From: Thalassia testudinum
Taxonomy: Eukaryota > Streptophyta > Magnoliopsida > Alismatales > Hydrocharitaceae
Assembly: GCA_037157565.1 (NCBI GenBank)
Contig: JAZHRO010000013.1
Span: 31,004,501 to 31,068,500, forward strand
Direction: 5' to 3'
DNA length: 64,000 bases
Each line of letters starts with the position of its first letter. The first letter of the stretch is position 1. The translations under genes and the position numbers were made by a program. Below are positions 20,834 to 33,675 of this stretch, one piece after another. Under the pieces are notes generated by a model. It saw only the letters and a list, made by a program, of their open reading frames with translations, was not told the origin of the DNA and searched no databases.

Positions 20834-23546
20834 TGATGGGAACACCATCATGAGTCCTAATTAGCTCATTTTGACCTAATGAAGAGAATAAAAGCTCCTA
20901 CATAACCAACTGAAGGTCATAATTCACTGAATAACCTTTCTGAGAGAAAAGTAAGAAACAAGGGGTAAAACTGTAATTTTACCATTGCAGTATAACAACG
21001 GGTTTTCTCAAGGGCTAAACACAGGTCAAAAGGTCTTAACAAGATAAAAAGTGGGTTGGATTTGATAGAAAAGGGTTTGTATGTGTCATGTGAATTAAAT
21101 GACTTCTTGAAATCCTAAAACAAACTCACTTAATTAAACAAGGTTATGGTCAGGATAAAATTCACCTAAACCCTTTAAAAATCATAGAAAAATATTTTCT
21201 AGGGTTTAGAACTTGACCTAGAATGGGGTCTCAGACATATATTTACCCTAAATTAGATTTTTACGTAAATTGCCCAGCCAAACGTGGTCAAACCCAAAAT
21301 CCAACTTCACCATTGGATTCCTTAGGTCCAAATTAGGTTTGTACCAAAATTTGGACCCAAGGGGAACTCATCTTGACCCACTTTGCAAATAAGTCCAGCC
21401 TGATTACATTTCTACCCCTATCTTTCAAAAACCCTTGCATTTGACGTCCTAACTTCTTCATCGCTCTTTGCAATTAGGTCCCTCCATCATTATAGCAAAG
21501 GAATCCTACTCCAGCAAGCTTTAGAAGGTGATTTCTCCCTTATTTCTCAAAGAATCCCCTTCAAAATTGGAAAGGAGATTTTCTGAGAAAATCCCTCTAA
21601 TTTGAACCCATCCATGATCCAAGATTCTTTCCCAATCTCTCATGCGAATGCATGAGAGATTTGGGTCTCTTTTGAAGTTGCCATCTCCAGTGACCTTACC
21701 TTGCTTCCAAGCACAAATCCCCCTCCAGAGGTCTATTTAAGAGGCTCCAGATCCTAGCGACTCCTCTAAGCTTGAAATTGATTGGGAAACCCCCTCAAAT
21801 TCGTCTCTACTCCTCTGGTCGATTCGCTCATCAAGCTCCGACGACCCTCCCCAATCTCCCTTGTCACCTGACCACAATACCGGTGGCGGGTTCTTCTTCC
21901 TCACGTTCGTCCGCGTTGCGCAGCACCCACCAATGCCCTTGTCTCCCCTTCATCTTCGCCGACCGTCCCTCTCTGAGCACCCACGTCTCTGGCGTCGACA
22001 ATACGTGCCCAGCACCATCTCTGTCTCCCTTTCATCTCTTCACATCCTAGATAAGTCCCCTTCACCCTCTACATTCTTTCCCTCTCTTTATTTCCCTAAA
22101 TCGACTACTGTCATACTCCACCACCATCATCTCCTTCACCTCCGGCCACCACCTCCGGCGAGTTCGCTCCACCACCACAGACCACCCCCTCATCGCCGAC
22201 AAGTCCATAAGCATCGCCTCGACTCCCTAATCACAACCCCTCACTCCATTCACTCCACCACTCACCCGAACACACTCACACATACGCACACAGTGTGCCC
22301 TAGGCACTCTCGCACAGGCGTTCCCACGCCACGTCGACCACCGCAACACACTCGCCGTGCCTCGACGAAGCTTCCTGAATGTTCTAACATGGCCACGAGG
22401 CCGTTGTGGTGCTTTCAGGTGCAGGCGTGCTCCGCCATTGGCGCAGAGCTTGAAGCAAGCTTGAAGCGAGCTCCAGGCCGTGCCAGCCCCAGGTCTCTGT
22501 CCCAGGCTGCACGGAAGACACTCGCGCACAACTCCAGGCATCCAATTCCAGTCAAGGGCAATTGCTACGGCTGCAATCGAAGGAACACATCTGACGCAGG
22601 CGTGCGCGAAGAAGGTGGGAAGATAGTCCCACCTCGGAACTAGAAGAGGCGCAACACCCGCATAAATTGAATTCTTGTCAGTGGCTTATCGCCTCCAACT
22701 CACAGGGTGAGGTCCCTCTCACCCGAACCGACCGGCCTCGTCCGCGACCATGCCCCACGGACCTGGTTGACCCGACACGACTTGCACTCCTCGCCCACCA
22801 CCGCACGCCAGTGGGCCTGGTCCCAGGTACGTACCTGACCCGATTACCCAAGAAACATGTGGCTCTGGGAGAGCAGAACCTAAAAGAGAAAAGAGAGAGT
22901 GCGTGTGGGTAGGGGGTAGGTTTTGCTCTACAGGCTGAAGAAGAGAAGCGAAGCTGAGGAAGAGGAAGGAGAAGGCAAGGACGCAGAGAAGCTAAGGCAA
23001 AGAAAGAAAAGAGAAGGAAGAAGCCAAAGGAAGAAGCTGAAGGCAAAAAGGCAACAAGGCAAAGGAAGAGAGAAGGCAGCCAGCAGAGAGAGAAAGAAGA
23101 AGAGAAAAGCTAAAGAAGAAGAAGTAGGCAGAGAAAGCTAAGGGCTAAGGCAGGAAAGCTGAAGAAGAGAAAAGCAAAGGAAGAAGAAGAATGGAGGAGA
23201 AGGCAGAGAAAGAAAGAGAGCTCACCAAGGCAAAATCAGAAGAAGAGAAGAGAATCAAACAAAGAAGAAATAGCATAGACATTCTATTTTTTATTCATAT
23301 TCATATGCATTGAAGTCTTAAGTATTTTTAATCTACATTGTCAATTACTCTTATATTTTTGCACTATGATATTTGATATTATTGCATATTCCTTTAATTG
23401 TGATCTTGATTTCTAAAACACCAATTTGCTCCCTGTGTTCGACCTTGAACTTCAAAATTCGAGTAATAAAATTATATTTGTTTTGAACACTTTTTCGGCT
23501 ATATTACAACGTGACATTCTTAAAACCCGATTCAGCGCTCTCAACA
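20834..23546 (+). repeat. Solo LTR, family A
   Basis: A 2713-bp plus-strand LTR, TGATGG-GAACA-CCATCA at its tip and ...GCGCTCTCAACA at its end. U5 box CTCCCTGTGTTCGACCTT is at about 23430; a purine tract is at 22930-23275. Flanks TCCAG (20829-20833) and CCCAG (23547-23551) are a target duplication with one change. No primer site follows. The 260-codon open frame at 21861-22643 is a chance frame in U3/R and resembles nothing. Confidence 0.8.
21634..21740 (+). promoter_or_regulatory. Family-A core promoter: hairpin plus TATA-like box
   Basis: Perfect 12-bp inverted repeat AATCTCTCATGC/GCATGAGAGATT with loop GAAT (21634-21661), then TATTTAA at 21734-21740, 73 bases downstream. Confidence 0.7.
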
Positions 23547-25516
23547 CCCAGTGCGTAATGACTGAGTAGGGGAGATAACAAATTACATTTAAGTGCCTCA
23601 GCACTCTTCGTGCCACATGATGTGGCACTATCTTTAATGCCTCTCAGTGCTGGAATAATAGCACAGCAGTTCTGATTTCAAAGTTTTATCCCTCGATTTG
23701 AGGGTCATAATTTATTATAAATTAAAAATAAATTATGTGATATTAAAGTATTTATATAGTACTCCAAATTGTACAATTAATTTACAAATTAATTACGTTT
23801 ATTATATTATTATTTACTATGTTTTATTTCTTAATTACGTATAAATTATTTAATTGATGATTTAATTGAACTTATACAGTATTAATATACATATTAAGGT
23901 ATTTAATAAATATTTTTATTGAATTTCACAACATTTATTTCGATTTTATTTACATTTAAATAGCTTATTTTGGACTATTTTATATATAAATTAGATATAA
24001 CTAATATAATACATTATAAATATAGTGAAATTAGCTCAATTTGCTTAAAATACATTAATACAGATATACAATATAAATTAGTTTGGTTTTAACTTAAATT
24101 ACTATTTTATTTTAATTTAATCTAATAATTTAGCTAGTAACTTAATAAATTAATTATTTATTCTATATATATAATTAAATTATGGTACAAGGTTTATTAT
24201 GTACATTATATATACATAAATACGTATGTATAGTATTAGTAGTAAATATGTTTATTTACATGGTTTTATTAATTTACTTAGAGTATAGTATATATAAGTT
24301 GGAATAATTAATAAATAATTGTACAGATAAGTTATATACGTAATAAGTTATCTTAAATACTAAAGTTACATTATATCTCTATTATACAATATATACATTT
24401 ATAACTTAGTATAAAGCTTATATTTACATATATAAACATAGTATACAAGATGTTTTTGGGTATTTTTAGAGTTTTTTTTACTTTTTATGGGTTTTATATG
24501 TTTTGTAGAGATAAGGGATGAGAAAGAAAGAAAGAGATGAGAAGAATAGATTGTATTTTTGTCATTTTTTTGTTTAAGAATTTTTATTAAGTTTTAAGGT
24601 ATACTGAACCGTCTGTTGGTATATTCTACCAAGCCGAAGGTTCAGAATGCCTTGAAACATGATATATGTGTAAAAATTTACATAATCTTCCCTAAGACAG
24701 GTTTATTTAATTTTTTTGAATTTTTTATAGGATTTTTATTTAATTACAAAGTAAACACATTCTAGGTCTTTAAAGAGTATTCTAAGTGAGCCTAAGGCCT
24801 AGAATGGGACTTTAAAGGCTTGATAGGCAATGAACTACCTCTAAAATGCTCAACAAAAGATCAGGAAAAGATACAAGCAGTTAAGCATGACATTCACTTG
24901 GATTTCAATTAATTTTGGTTCTTGGACAATTAGGCATAAAAGCTAGCTGACAAAGGATTTGAGCCTGAAACAAGCCATTCTAAATTGAATTTAACTCAAA
25001 ATCGTACAAGAAAGCTTGTATACATAAAAGACAACATTAATAACATGTCAGCTATTCTAACTACTTGAACCTAACCTATTGTCTAAAGAGTCTTCAGCCT
25101 ACTGTCCAACTGCAGCAACAACAGCAGTAACCAAAATCAATCATAATAGCAACAATGCTGCTAACAACAACAACAGCCATTGAACAACAGCTAGTTAAAC
25201 TGCCGCAACAACTCTAGACATCTTAAGTAAACATCCATGAGCTACTACAGAGTCAGGATTTCCAATCTAACAGATCAATACCTAATTCTGTACAAACAAA
25301 TCTCATATCAGACTTGAGAAAATCTGATCAGAGATGTAAAATATACAAATCAAGGAGCAATTTGCATGGAGTTTAGGGTTGGGAATCCCTTGGAATGTAG
25401 CTGCTAACACAGCACTTTAATATGACAGATTTGAGATTCAAAACTCATAACATAAATCATCCTCAAAACAAAATCTGACAATACTTGGAAATCATTTTGC
25501 AATCAAATCAGGTGAA

Positions 25517-25628
25517 AGGATCCACATCAAAAATTTTCAAACAATGTTTTTCATTCCAAACTAGAGAAAGCTAGGATCCACATCAAAAATTCTCAAATAG
25601 TGTTTTTCATTCCAAACCAGAGAAAGCT
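25517..25628. repeat. 56-bp tandem duplication
   Basis: Two copies starting AGGATCCACATCAAAAATT at 25517 and 25573, differing at a few bases, within the E3 LTR. Confidence 0.8.
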
Positions 25629-26237
25629 ATTGATTTAATACCTTCCTTATTCTATAGACAGCATGAAGGAAGAGATTAAATCAGTCAATTTAATCCAAAA
25701 ACTTGAATCCCAAACCTCTGAAACCTTAAGGAATATTGAGAATTCCTTAGGTTAAAAATTAGAATTGCACTTAAAAAAACTCACAGATACTAGGTAGAGC
25801 CTCAAATCAACAAAGTTGATTCTCCTTGGCTCTCCCACACATTGTAAACCATCAAAAATCTCACTTAAAATCAAATACTACCATGGCTCATCTGAGGAAA
25901 AATCTATCATTAAAATCATCTTAGATTCACTACCATGGACAGATCTGTTCAAAAATTTATCGATTTGCTTCATCAATCACTCTTTAAAACCCAAGCTAAT
26001 CAAATTCTCACGATTTTGCATTGAAAGCCAAATCAAAATCAGATCATGCAAATCAATTCCATTTTAAATCAAGATCAGGAGTCTTTGTGAACAAAATGAC
26101 ATGAATGGGAGACCCTAGGTGGCTTATGACGCTAATTTCATATCTGAGGATCAAAGCCTTTAGATCTGAAATTAGGTCTAATGAAGGGGTGATTTATGGA
26201 TTTAATTGCGAGGAAAAACAGAGAACATGAAATGGGG

Positions 26238-26309
26238 ATATAAAGGGGGAGATCAGTGGTCAGTGAGTGAGACAAATTCATCTCCTCTGATCTGAATTGA
26301 TTAGAGGAG
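26238..26309 (-). promoter_or_regulatory. E3 LTR core promoter: TATA-like box plus hairpin
   Basis: TTTATAT on the minus strand (26238-26244). Upstream in the LTR sense lies an inverted repeat CTCCTCTGATC/GATTAGAGGAG with one G-T pair and loop TGAATT (26282-26309, plus strand), 38 bases away. It was found where the other LTRs predicted it, which supports the LTR reconstruction. Confidence 0.6.
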
Positions 26310-26798
26310 GTGGATGTGATTTCTACACTAATCTACTCCTAGGCTAAATTACAAACCAGTGGATTCCCTAACTGATCTACTCCTAACTAATCTACACTAC
26401 ACTAACAATCACTACAACTATGCTACAGCTAAAAAGCATTAAAACCTAGTCTAAATGGAAGAATGGGACCTTTGGATCTCCACTCGATGGATGGAGAGGA
26501 AGAATGGTGGGAGGAAGCGCTCCAGCAGAGAGAAAACCCTCTAGTGGAGTTCAGGGTCGTCCTCAGGTGCTACAAAGTCCTTAACGGCGAGGAGTGTCGG
26601 AGAGAATGTGGATTTCACAGCTGGTGGCTGTGAAAATGGGGAGAGGTGGGGAGAGTAGCTAGAGAGGATCAAATCGAGCCACAAATCGAGCGATCAAGAG
26701 AATGTACGACCAAGATCACACAAGTTCCTCGCTTGAACAGTGTTCGCGCAGGAGCTGCAGGCAACTAAAATCTTTTGGTGAAATTGCAGGGTACACCC

Positions 26799-28541
26799 TG
26801 TTGGTGCTAGAGCACCACGATCATTTGTTTTGATGATAACAAAACACGTGTTATTTAACATTTGCAATTTGAGTCCTAGATTTCAGGTCAATTGCAAATG
26901 TGGACGTGTTTAGACGGAGTTCAAGCTCGCATCCAGGACGGATTGGAGGAGCTTAACGGAAAACAGAGGAGGTTCGCGTGGAGCGAAAGATTGGAGATGG
27001 AAGACAAGAAGAATAGGATAGATTCTTTTTTATCCTTTCATGTATCTCTTGTATTTATTTTCTTGCTCTTTATTTTCCTTAGACATTATGTTAAAGAGCC
27101 TCAAAGAACCCTAACAGTAGTCCTAGGAACACCTGCACAACCCTAGGATACGTAGGTTTTCTGTAGAACACTTAGAAAACCAATATAGGGTTAAAACTGA
27201 CTTTCCAGACGTCTAATTCACGAATCAGACGTCTGATAAAGGATTTTAAGACGTCTGACTGTTGTTTCAGACGTCTGATAACTGTTAGGCTGGACATAGT
27301 TACTTCTGTCTGATGAATTCAGACGTCCAGACCTTATACCAGACGTCTTAGGAGACGTCTGATGACTTTGCCAGACGTCCAGTTAGTGGACCGTTGGCTG
27401 GCTTAGAAGACACTCTAGAATATGACCGTTAGAGCCTTATCAGACGTCCATAGGACTTCACAGACGTCTGATAAATGACCGTTTTGCCTCGACTGACCCA
27501 AAATCTCTTCTCAGAGATTTTCTAGCCGTTGCAACGTTTGGAAATCAATTCCCACGGTAAAAGTAGGTTTCCAGACGTCCAGACTTAGTGCCAGACGTCC
27601 TCTATGTCGTCTGATGGACTTGTACAAAAACCCTGTTTAGATCCGATTCAAGTCAGGGAGAAACCCGCATAGAATCAGACGTCTGACCTTGGAATCAGAC
27701 GTCTTAAAGTGGCCTTCCAGACGTCTGATGCCAGAGTTAGACGTCTGATAACCCTGTGAAGTGTAATCATTGTCCTGATTTCGGCCTGATTCTCTTGGGC
27801 TTTGCACCCAACGGCTATGGAAGCTTTTCCAAGCCTTCCAAAGCCTTCCTAAGTCCTCTATAAATAGAGGGGAACCTTTGCACACAAAACACACAACATA
27901 CACAAGAAGAGAAACATAAGAGACACTTAGAAATACACTTGGATACACTTAGCTACACATTTTTCACACTCTTGTGTCCAAGAAGTTCTTGCTCTCCAAG
28001 CTCAAGCTCCATTTTCTTGAGAGCATTCAACCGTTGCGCACCCTCTCTCCCGCCGTAGATAACGAGAGCGACGTAGCGCCGTCGCGTGGCACACGCACCG
28101 CGTCATCGTCGACGCACTCCTTGCAAAGGGGAGTTTCCTATTTCCTATAGAAGCTAGGTTTAATTTTGTTGGCTCTATAGGACTGTTGTTTTATTTTATC
28201 TTTGCATTTTGGTTGGGTATTCGCTTTGCGAATTCCCGTCTCCTTCGTGGGACAAAATCCTTCTCGTGGAGAGAAGGGGTTGAGGAACGCTACCCTCGTA
28301 CTTGTAGCGTGGTTGTACTGAGGTTGAATCACCCTCGTTCAAAGTGATTCGTTTAGTAGATTTTGATCAACTTGGTTGATCGGAAAATCCTAACTCGAGA
28401 GGGTTAGGTGGTGGTTTTCACCCGGTTTGGGTTTCCACCTAAAAATACCTGTGTACATTTTGCGATTGATTTTTGTGAGATTGCTTTATATTTTTATTTC
28501 CGCAATTTTATTACGTCACCCCTCCTGGTAGGGAACTTTCA
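26799..28541 (+). repeat. Solo LTR, SIRE/Maximus-like Copia (copy 1)
   Basis: A 1743-bp LTR, TGTTGGTGCTAGAGCACC...GGGAACTTTCA, with perfect target duplication CACCC (26794-26798 and 28542-28546). Early text TTTGATGATAACAAAACAC is like SIRE/Maximus LTRs. TATAAATA is at 27859-27866. Between 27205 and 27755 there are about 16 AGACGTC words. No internal region remains. Confidence 0.75.
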
Positions 28542-29031
28542 CACCCCTCTACGAAGGGGTAGAAAAATTGTAGGTAGGGTCATAAGTGATAAAGAATGGT
28601 TACAAAGAGACCCTTTTGGGCTTGCAGAGAGGTCCCTACAGGTTACAAATAGGTCCTAGGACGTTTTCTAATGAATATGTAATGCACTAAGGACCTAAAT
28701 GTAAATCTTTAATTTTAAGGCCTTAATGATGTCTAAATGTATCCAAGTTTTTATATAAGCTTAATTGAACATTTAAGAAGTTAATTATACTTTTGATTTA
28801 AACTTTTAAACTCATTTATGTGTTCAATTTGCACTTGGATCACCATTGTACATTTATTAATAGAATATCTCATTTAATGACCTAATTATGCATTTTTAAC
28901 ACAGAATTAATGTTTTAGGTCTTTTTCTCTAATTCCCACACTTAACCCTTTTTATGTGTTAATTTTATATTATTTAACCTTGTTTCTAACTTAACTTAGG
29001 CTATTTAGCTATGATGAGTCGCAACTCATCA

Positions 29032-29650
29032 CCAGTTCACTTCCCACACAAAAAGGACAATAACCCTCCTCGGTATCACGTACACGAGGGTTAGCTCACT
29101 TCCCACACTAAAGGGACAATAGCTCTCCTTGGTATCATGTATACGAGGGCCAACTCACTTCCCATATCCAAGTTCGAACAAATCAACCAATATGCCCATA
29201 GGCAACGAGTCCCATCATACATTGAATATCCATAATACTGTACTATGATTCCTTTCCTAGTTCCCTGTAGGGTTCATGCATGGTACTTGCTTATTTCATT
29301 ACATGGCATGTATCTGTCTTACAGTTTAGTTTCTTATTCATATAACAGGTACCTCGTAAATTAACAAGATAAGCAGTCATCATTTTTAGCATTCCATTTC
29401 TCACAATTAAGAATTTAACAACATGCATTCTCAGTTTATAACAAGTGAGGTTCTTACATCGAACATAAACAATCACACTCTCAGTCCTAGGGTTCATCTC
29501 ATATCCTAGGATTCGAGCAGATATTTCTAATCTATCTTGCACTTTAATAATTTAAACTATAGGAGTAGAGGAGACCACTCTACCGAAGCGTACGGGAGAT
29601 GTGGGGGAGCGAACGGTGGACCTCACAACCTCCGCAGGTCTCGTGCACAC
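29032..29650 (-). repeat. Family-C (chromovirus-type) LTR copy 2, inner part
   Basis: Homologous to copy 1 around 7250-7480 (TCCTAGGGTTCATCTCA, then 'ggagacc'-type text). It is the target of both E3 (left edge) and B1 (right edge). No coding frame. Confidence 0.55.
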
Positions 29651-30323
29651 TGATGAGAAGTTCATCATGATCTCTAATTACCCCTAATTAACTAGTCTTC
29701 CTAGTTAATTAGCTAAGAATATGTAAATATATGGGTTAATTATAAAATAAGGGATATATAGTAAAGGACCTTAAAATAAGTTAAAAATGCTATTTTAACA
29801 TCCAATTAATATTATTAATAATCTGGTTAATAATTGGACTCGAGATATTAACAATCATTCCTTTAATTAATAAGTTAATTTACTTAAGCATAATGTATAC
29901 ATAAGTATGTAATAACTTAAGTAACATTACTTAATTAAATAAATTAATCTAAAAAGGTCAAAAATGTAAATTCAAGGTCTAAATATAATAATTACCTTAT
30001 TTATAATCATATATAAAAAGTTGAAAAAGATCTAAGTTAAAATAAATCCTGAAAACCTGAGCTTACATTTTGGTCCTTACAATTCATTCCAATCGGGTTC
30101 TTATTTTCTATTTAAGTCATTAAGTTTTATTATAGCCAGGTCCCTGACTTCTTATTCTTCTCTTCAACCGGTTGAACGGCTAACGACTGAGGGTGCTACC
30201 ACCACTCGATCACCGCCCATCCGACGACATCTTTCCTTCTGCAAACTCCTGGAGCTTACGCTCACCATTCCATCTTCATCCATAGGTTTGGATGACACTT
30301 TTATCTTAATTTAGGGTAGGAGA

Positions 30324-30420
30324 TAACTTCATCGTCATTGGAGAAGATGCCGGTGGTTAACCTCCTCCTAGCCTCAATCGCGTCCAGATTCCTCCTCCTT
30401 CGTCGCCGTCAACTATAAAT
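30324..30420 (+). promoter_or_regulatory. B1 core promoter: weak hairpin plus TATA box
   Basis: TATAAAT at 30414-30420. The segment 30324-30359 can form an interrupted stem (TAAC/GTTA, CA/TG, CG/CG, CAT/ATG). It is the decayed counterpart of the well-paired hairpin in B2 (54674-54711). Confidence 0.5.
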
Positions 30421-32833
30421 ACCCCCTGACCCCCTTGATTTTCTTCAAGTTGGCTCCCTTCCCTCTTCTTCACTGCAGCCAACCCAATAGGCTATTCCCT
30501 CTACAACTACAGTGAACTTCCAGCTCATCTTCCGACTTCCTCCGTCCAACTTAATCAGCTCAGGAACTTCGCCGAGGTCAGTCGCGTCTCTGGACATAGG
30601 CGTTGACCAAGGAGTTCCTCTGCTTCATCTCACCTATGCCTGTCGGAGATCTTCCCAATACCCTCTAATTTCGCTCCTCCATCATGAGCCTTCGATAGAG
30701 TTCCTCTGACCCCTTCATCCTGGTAACAATAGGATAAGAGTAGGAGTAGTCCAGATAGTTTAGATAGGTAGTTAGTTAGGTAGTTTAGCGTAATGTCAGA
30801 ATTCTCAAGATTGACTTCTTCGACTCCGGTGACCTCCTTGAGCTCGCCAGAGACCTAATTTTGTCTTTTGAATCCACTATCCACCTTTTATCATTCATGA
30901 TCATTTCTAACACATTTAATCTTTAATTTGATCGCTGATTCACCTAATCCAAATCCACCTCCATCAACTACTTCTGTTGTCCATGGCAACAGTAGTTGAC
31001 TTAAATTCACATCCATCGGATCCTCCATCATTAATTCATCACTTAAGGATCTTATTTATCATCTTAATTTGATTAATTATCATATGTAACTTAAAAGCCT
31101 AATTCTATTTAAGTTCCTGAGCTCGCTGTCAATGGCGGCTCAGGAGTAGTTAAAACTTTAAATTAAATGAATATTTATGATTGCAATCCTTCTCTGACTT
31201 CTTTTGACCACTCTTCTGAGTGGGAGAGCAAGTCATGTGCCTCAACCTACTCAAATTATATTCAAACTGAATTTTCTGATTAATCTTTCATTTAATGAAT
31301 TAAAGAGGAATTTAATGTGATCCTGAGGTTCCTTGTGACCTTAGGAACCTTTTCAAATCTAAAATGGCATAAATTCTCTTTCTGTACACGAATTCATCTT
31401 TTTCTAGACTCACCGAAGCTCCGGTGAGCTTTGATGAGTCAATTTTGATGTTCAACCTGTAGAAGATGGCAAGAAGCTCTAGAATGATGTAATTAAGATC
31501 ACTTATTAGTTTGAGGTCTTTTATTTAAAGATTTAACAACTGGAGCTTAGATTAAGGTTTCATCTTCTCCAACTCAGGCGGAGTTGGAAAAGTCTGTACA
31601 GAAACTTAAAAGTCACATTTAAGGGGTTTAGAAGCTTCAGTGCAGTGCACTGAAGCTATTCATATCCTTAGAACACATTAACAAACTCCTATCTTCTTTA
31701 ACGAATAAGGTACTTTTAGAGTTCAGGCGATGAGCCTGAAACCCTAGTTTCCTAGGTCAAATCGACTGTCTAAGGGGCTGAACGAATTCCTGAGGTTGAA
31801 AGAATCCTATTCTAGGCTTTAATTTCTTGTAAAGAGGCTTTAAACAGAAAGTCAAAATCTTAAGCCTTACAGTCAAACCTAAGTTGGAGACTTTGATTCC
31901 GAGCTCAATTTGATGATTTGAAGAGCTTGAATTATTTCTGAGATTCTGTTGGATGATTTTAGAGTGATTAGATTGAGCTCTGTAATGTAATTTGATTGGA
32001 ATTCATTATCTGCTAGTTTGGGTTGTTTTTGAACCCAAACTGTTGGCAGTAGGTTTTTGTTGAAATTTGATCATGATTCCTACCCAAATGAACCAATAAC
32101 AACCCTTAGAATCTGTTTAAATCGACTGGATATGATATTAGTTGTCTGTTACATCTTTCTCAAGTCTAAATTCAGTCTCTGAAGCTTTTAGAGAAGCTTA
32201 GAGTTTCTCTGCGTTACCTGAAGCCTTTGAGAGTTCAAAACCCATTCAAGCGGCTGCGGAAATACCTATAGAACTCATTTAGACCCTTAGCTAAGAGAGG
32301 AAGTCCAGCTGTGGACTCAGTTAACATTAGTTCCATTTCCAGCAGTAAATGTACCGTATAAAACCCATAACTCCACCCTTCAAATCGATGAGGAAATCAT
32401 CCCCTTAACATTAAATTGACCCTGTAATCTTATAGAGCTACTCTAGAGCTTTCCAGCAAGCTTTGGTTCACTTGATTTGGAGCTCTGAGCTAGGAGATAT
32501 CCTCAATTGAAGTCAGCACTGGAAAGGGGAACATTAGTCCCATATTGGAAACTCTTGCGTGGCCGCCTTAGTATAAAAGTGTTTTGTTGCATGGGCATAT
32601 CAGTCGTCAGCGCTCGGCGCATGGATACCGGTTACGATTGAGCATGCGTGTGTGTGTGCAGGCGTGTGTGCCTGCGAGGGTGCGCCCGTGTGGGAGTGCG
32701 ATGTGTGAGGCCCTGGGAGGGCGAGGCCTGGGAGGCGGTTGGGTCGATTATGCTCGAGAGAAATGAACCGAAAATAAACCAAAAATAAACCAAGCTAACT
32801 CGAATCAGGTGACGACTTAGTAGGGTCTGGTCC

Positions 32834-32867
32834 CACCCTGTACAGGGTGCTGCGTATCCCCGAAAAG
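32834..32867 (+). promoter_or_regulatory. CACCC hairpin box in B1
   Basis: CACCCTG-TA-CAGGGTG (32834-32849), a perfect 7-bp palindrome, followed by GCGTATCCCCGAAAAG. Conserved with B2 and E3. Confidence 0.65.
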
Positions 32868-33675
32868 TCCTTGCCACAAATCAAAAACCAATTTTTAGTT
32901 GAGGAAGAAAAATCGATTCGGTTCAGCTGAAGCTAAGGAGCAGAGAAGGCTGAAGGCTAAGTGCTAAAGGGAAAGAAAGGAGAAAGATAAGGCAGAAGGA
33001 GAACTCGTAAAGAAGAAGAAAGAGAAGGAACAGGCTCTAAGGAAGAAAGCCTAAGAAAAGCTAAGGAAGAAGAGAGAGGCAGAGGTAGAACAGAAGAGAA
33101 GGAAAAGAAAGGAAGCTTAAGAGAGAAGAGAGAAATAAGAAAGAAAGAGAAAATATTAAGAATAAATAAAAGAAAAGGAAAATAGAGGAAGAAGAGAAAG
33201 AAAAGAAAGAAAGAAAGAAGCTTAAGAAGAAGAAAAGAGAGAGAGAGGCTGAAGAAATTATTTTTCTTGTTATATTTTTTAATTTCCTTTTGCTTTCAAT
33301 TGTTGTAATAAAGCATGTTGTAATTAGATAAACTCTCATTTGTCTTAATAAATGTTGTAAATGTGATTTCACATGTAATTTTACTTATTTCCTCAATATA
33401 AATTATTTTGCAAAATTCATGTTATTAAAATTAACTGAATTATACCTCCTATACCTATAAGATGTTTTGACTTAATTGGTGAATTTGAAATAATGTATAC
33501 CTCCCAACGAACGACCTGAACTCAACCAGTTAAAAGTAATAAAATCTAAAATGTTAGGTTAATTCGACCTTATACTACACAACCAACATAAATTCGAGTT
33601 AACCTAAGTTACTTTCTTCTACTCTTAATTAAGTAAAATTAACTTAATTAACTGAGTTGAGGAGTAGCACGACCA

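Larger units (their letters stand above)
19751..29031 (-). repeat. E3 5' LTR, about 4.8 kb, split by two solo LTRs
   Basis: Minus-strand LTR of family-B type. The inner edge is near 19734-19751 and the outer tip TGATGAGT-TGCG-ACTCATCA ends at 29031. Removing the nested family-A LTR (20834-23546) and Copia LTR (26799-28541) leaves about 4.8 kb, close to the 4.0 kb of B1. Landmarks appear in the right order on the minus strand: tip, TATA box with hairpin (26238-26309), CACCC hairpin box (20590-20621), purine tract (20460-20530), U5 box (about 19867-19885). Flanking CCAGT (29032-29036) is the expected target duplication. Confidence 0.7.
29651..33675 (+). repeat. B1 solo LTR (Athila/Tat-like family B)
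   Basis: A 4025-bp LTR, TGATGA-GAAGT-TCATCA at the tip and ...GCACGACCA at the end, with perfect target duplication CACAC (29646-29650 and 33676-33680). It has a TATA box at 30414, a CACCC hairpin box (32834-32867), a purine tract (32890-33255) and a U5 box CTCCCAACGAACGACCT (about 33492-33508). The chromovirus-type LTR continues on both sides, showing clean insertion. Confidence 0.85.

Noticed and set aside
21861..22643. 260-codon open frame on the plus strand
   Set aside because: Lies wholly inside a family-A LTR, His/Pro/Ser-rich low complexity, not kept in the LARD LTRs, no domain.
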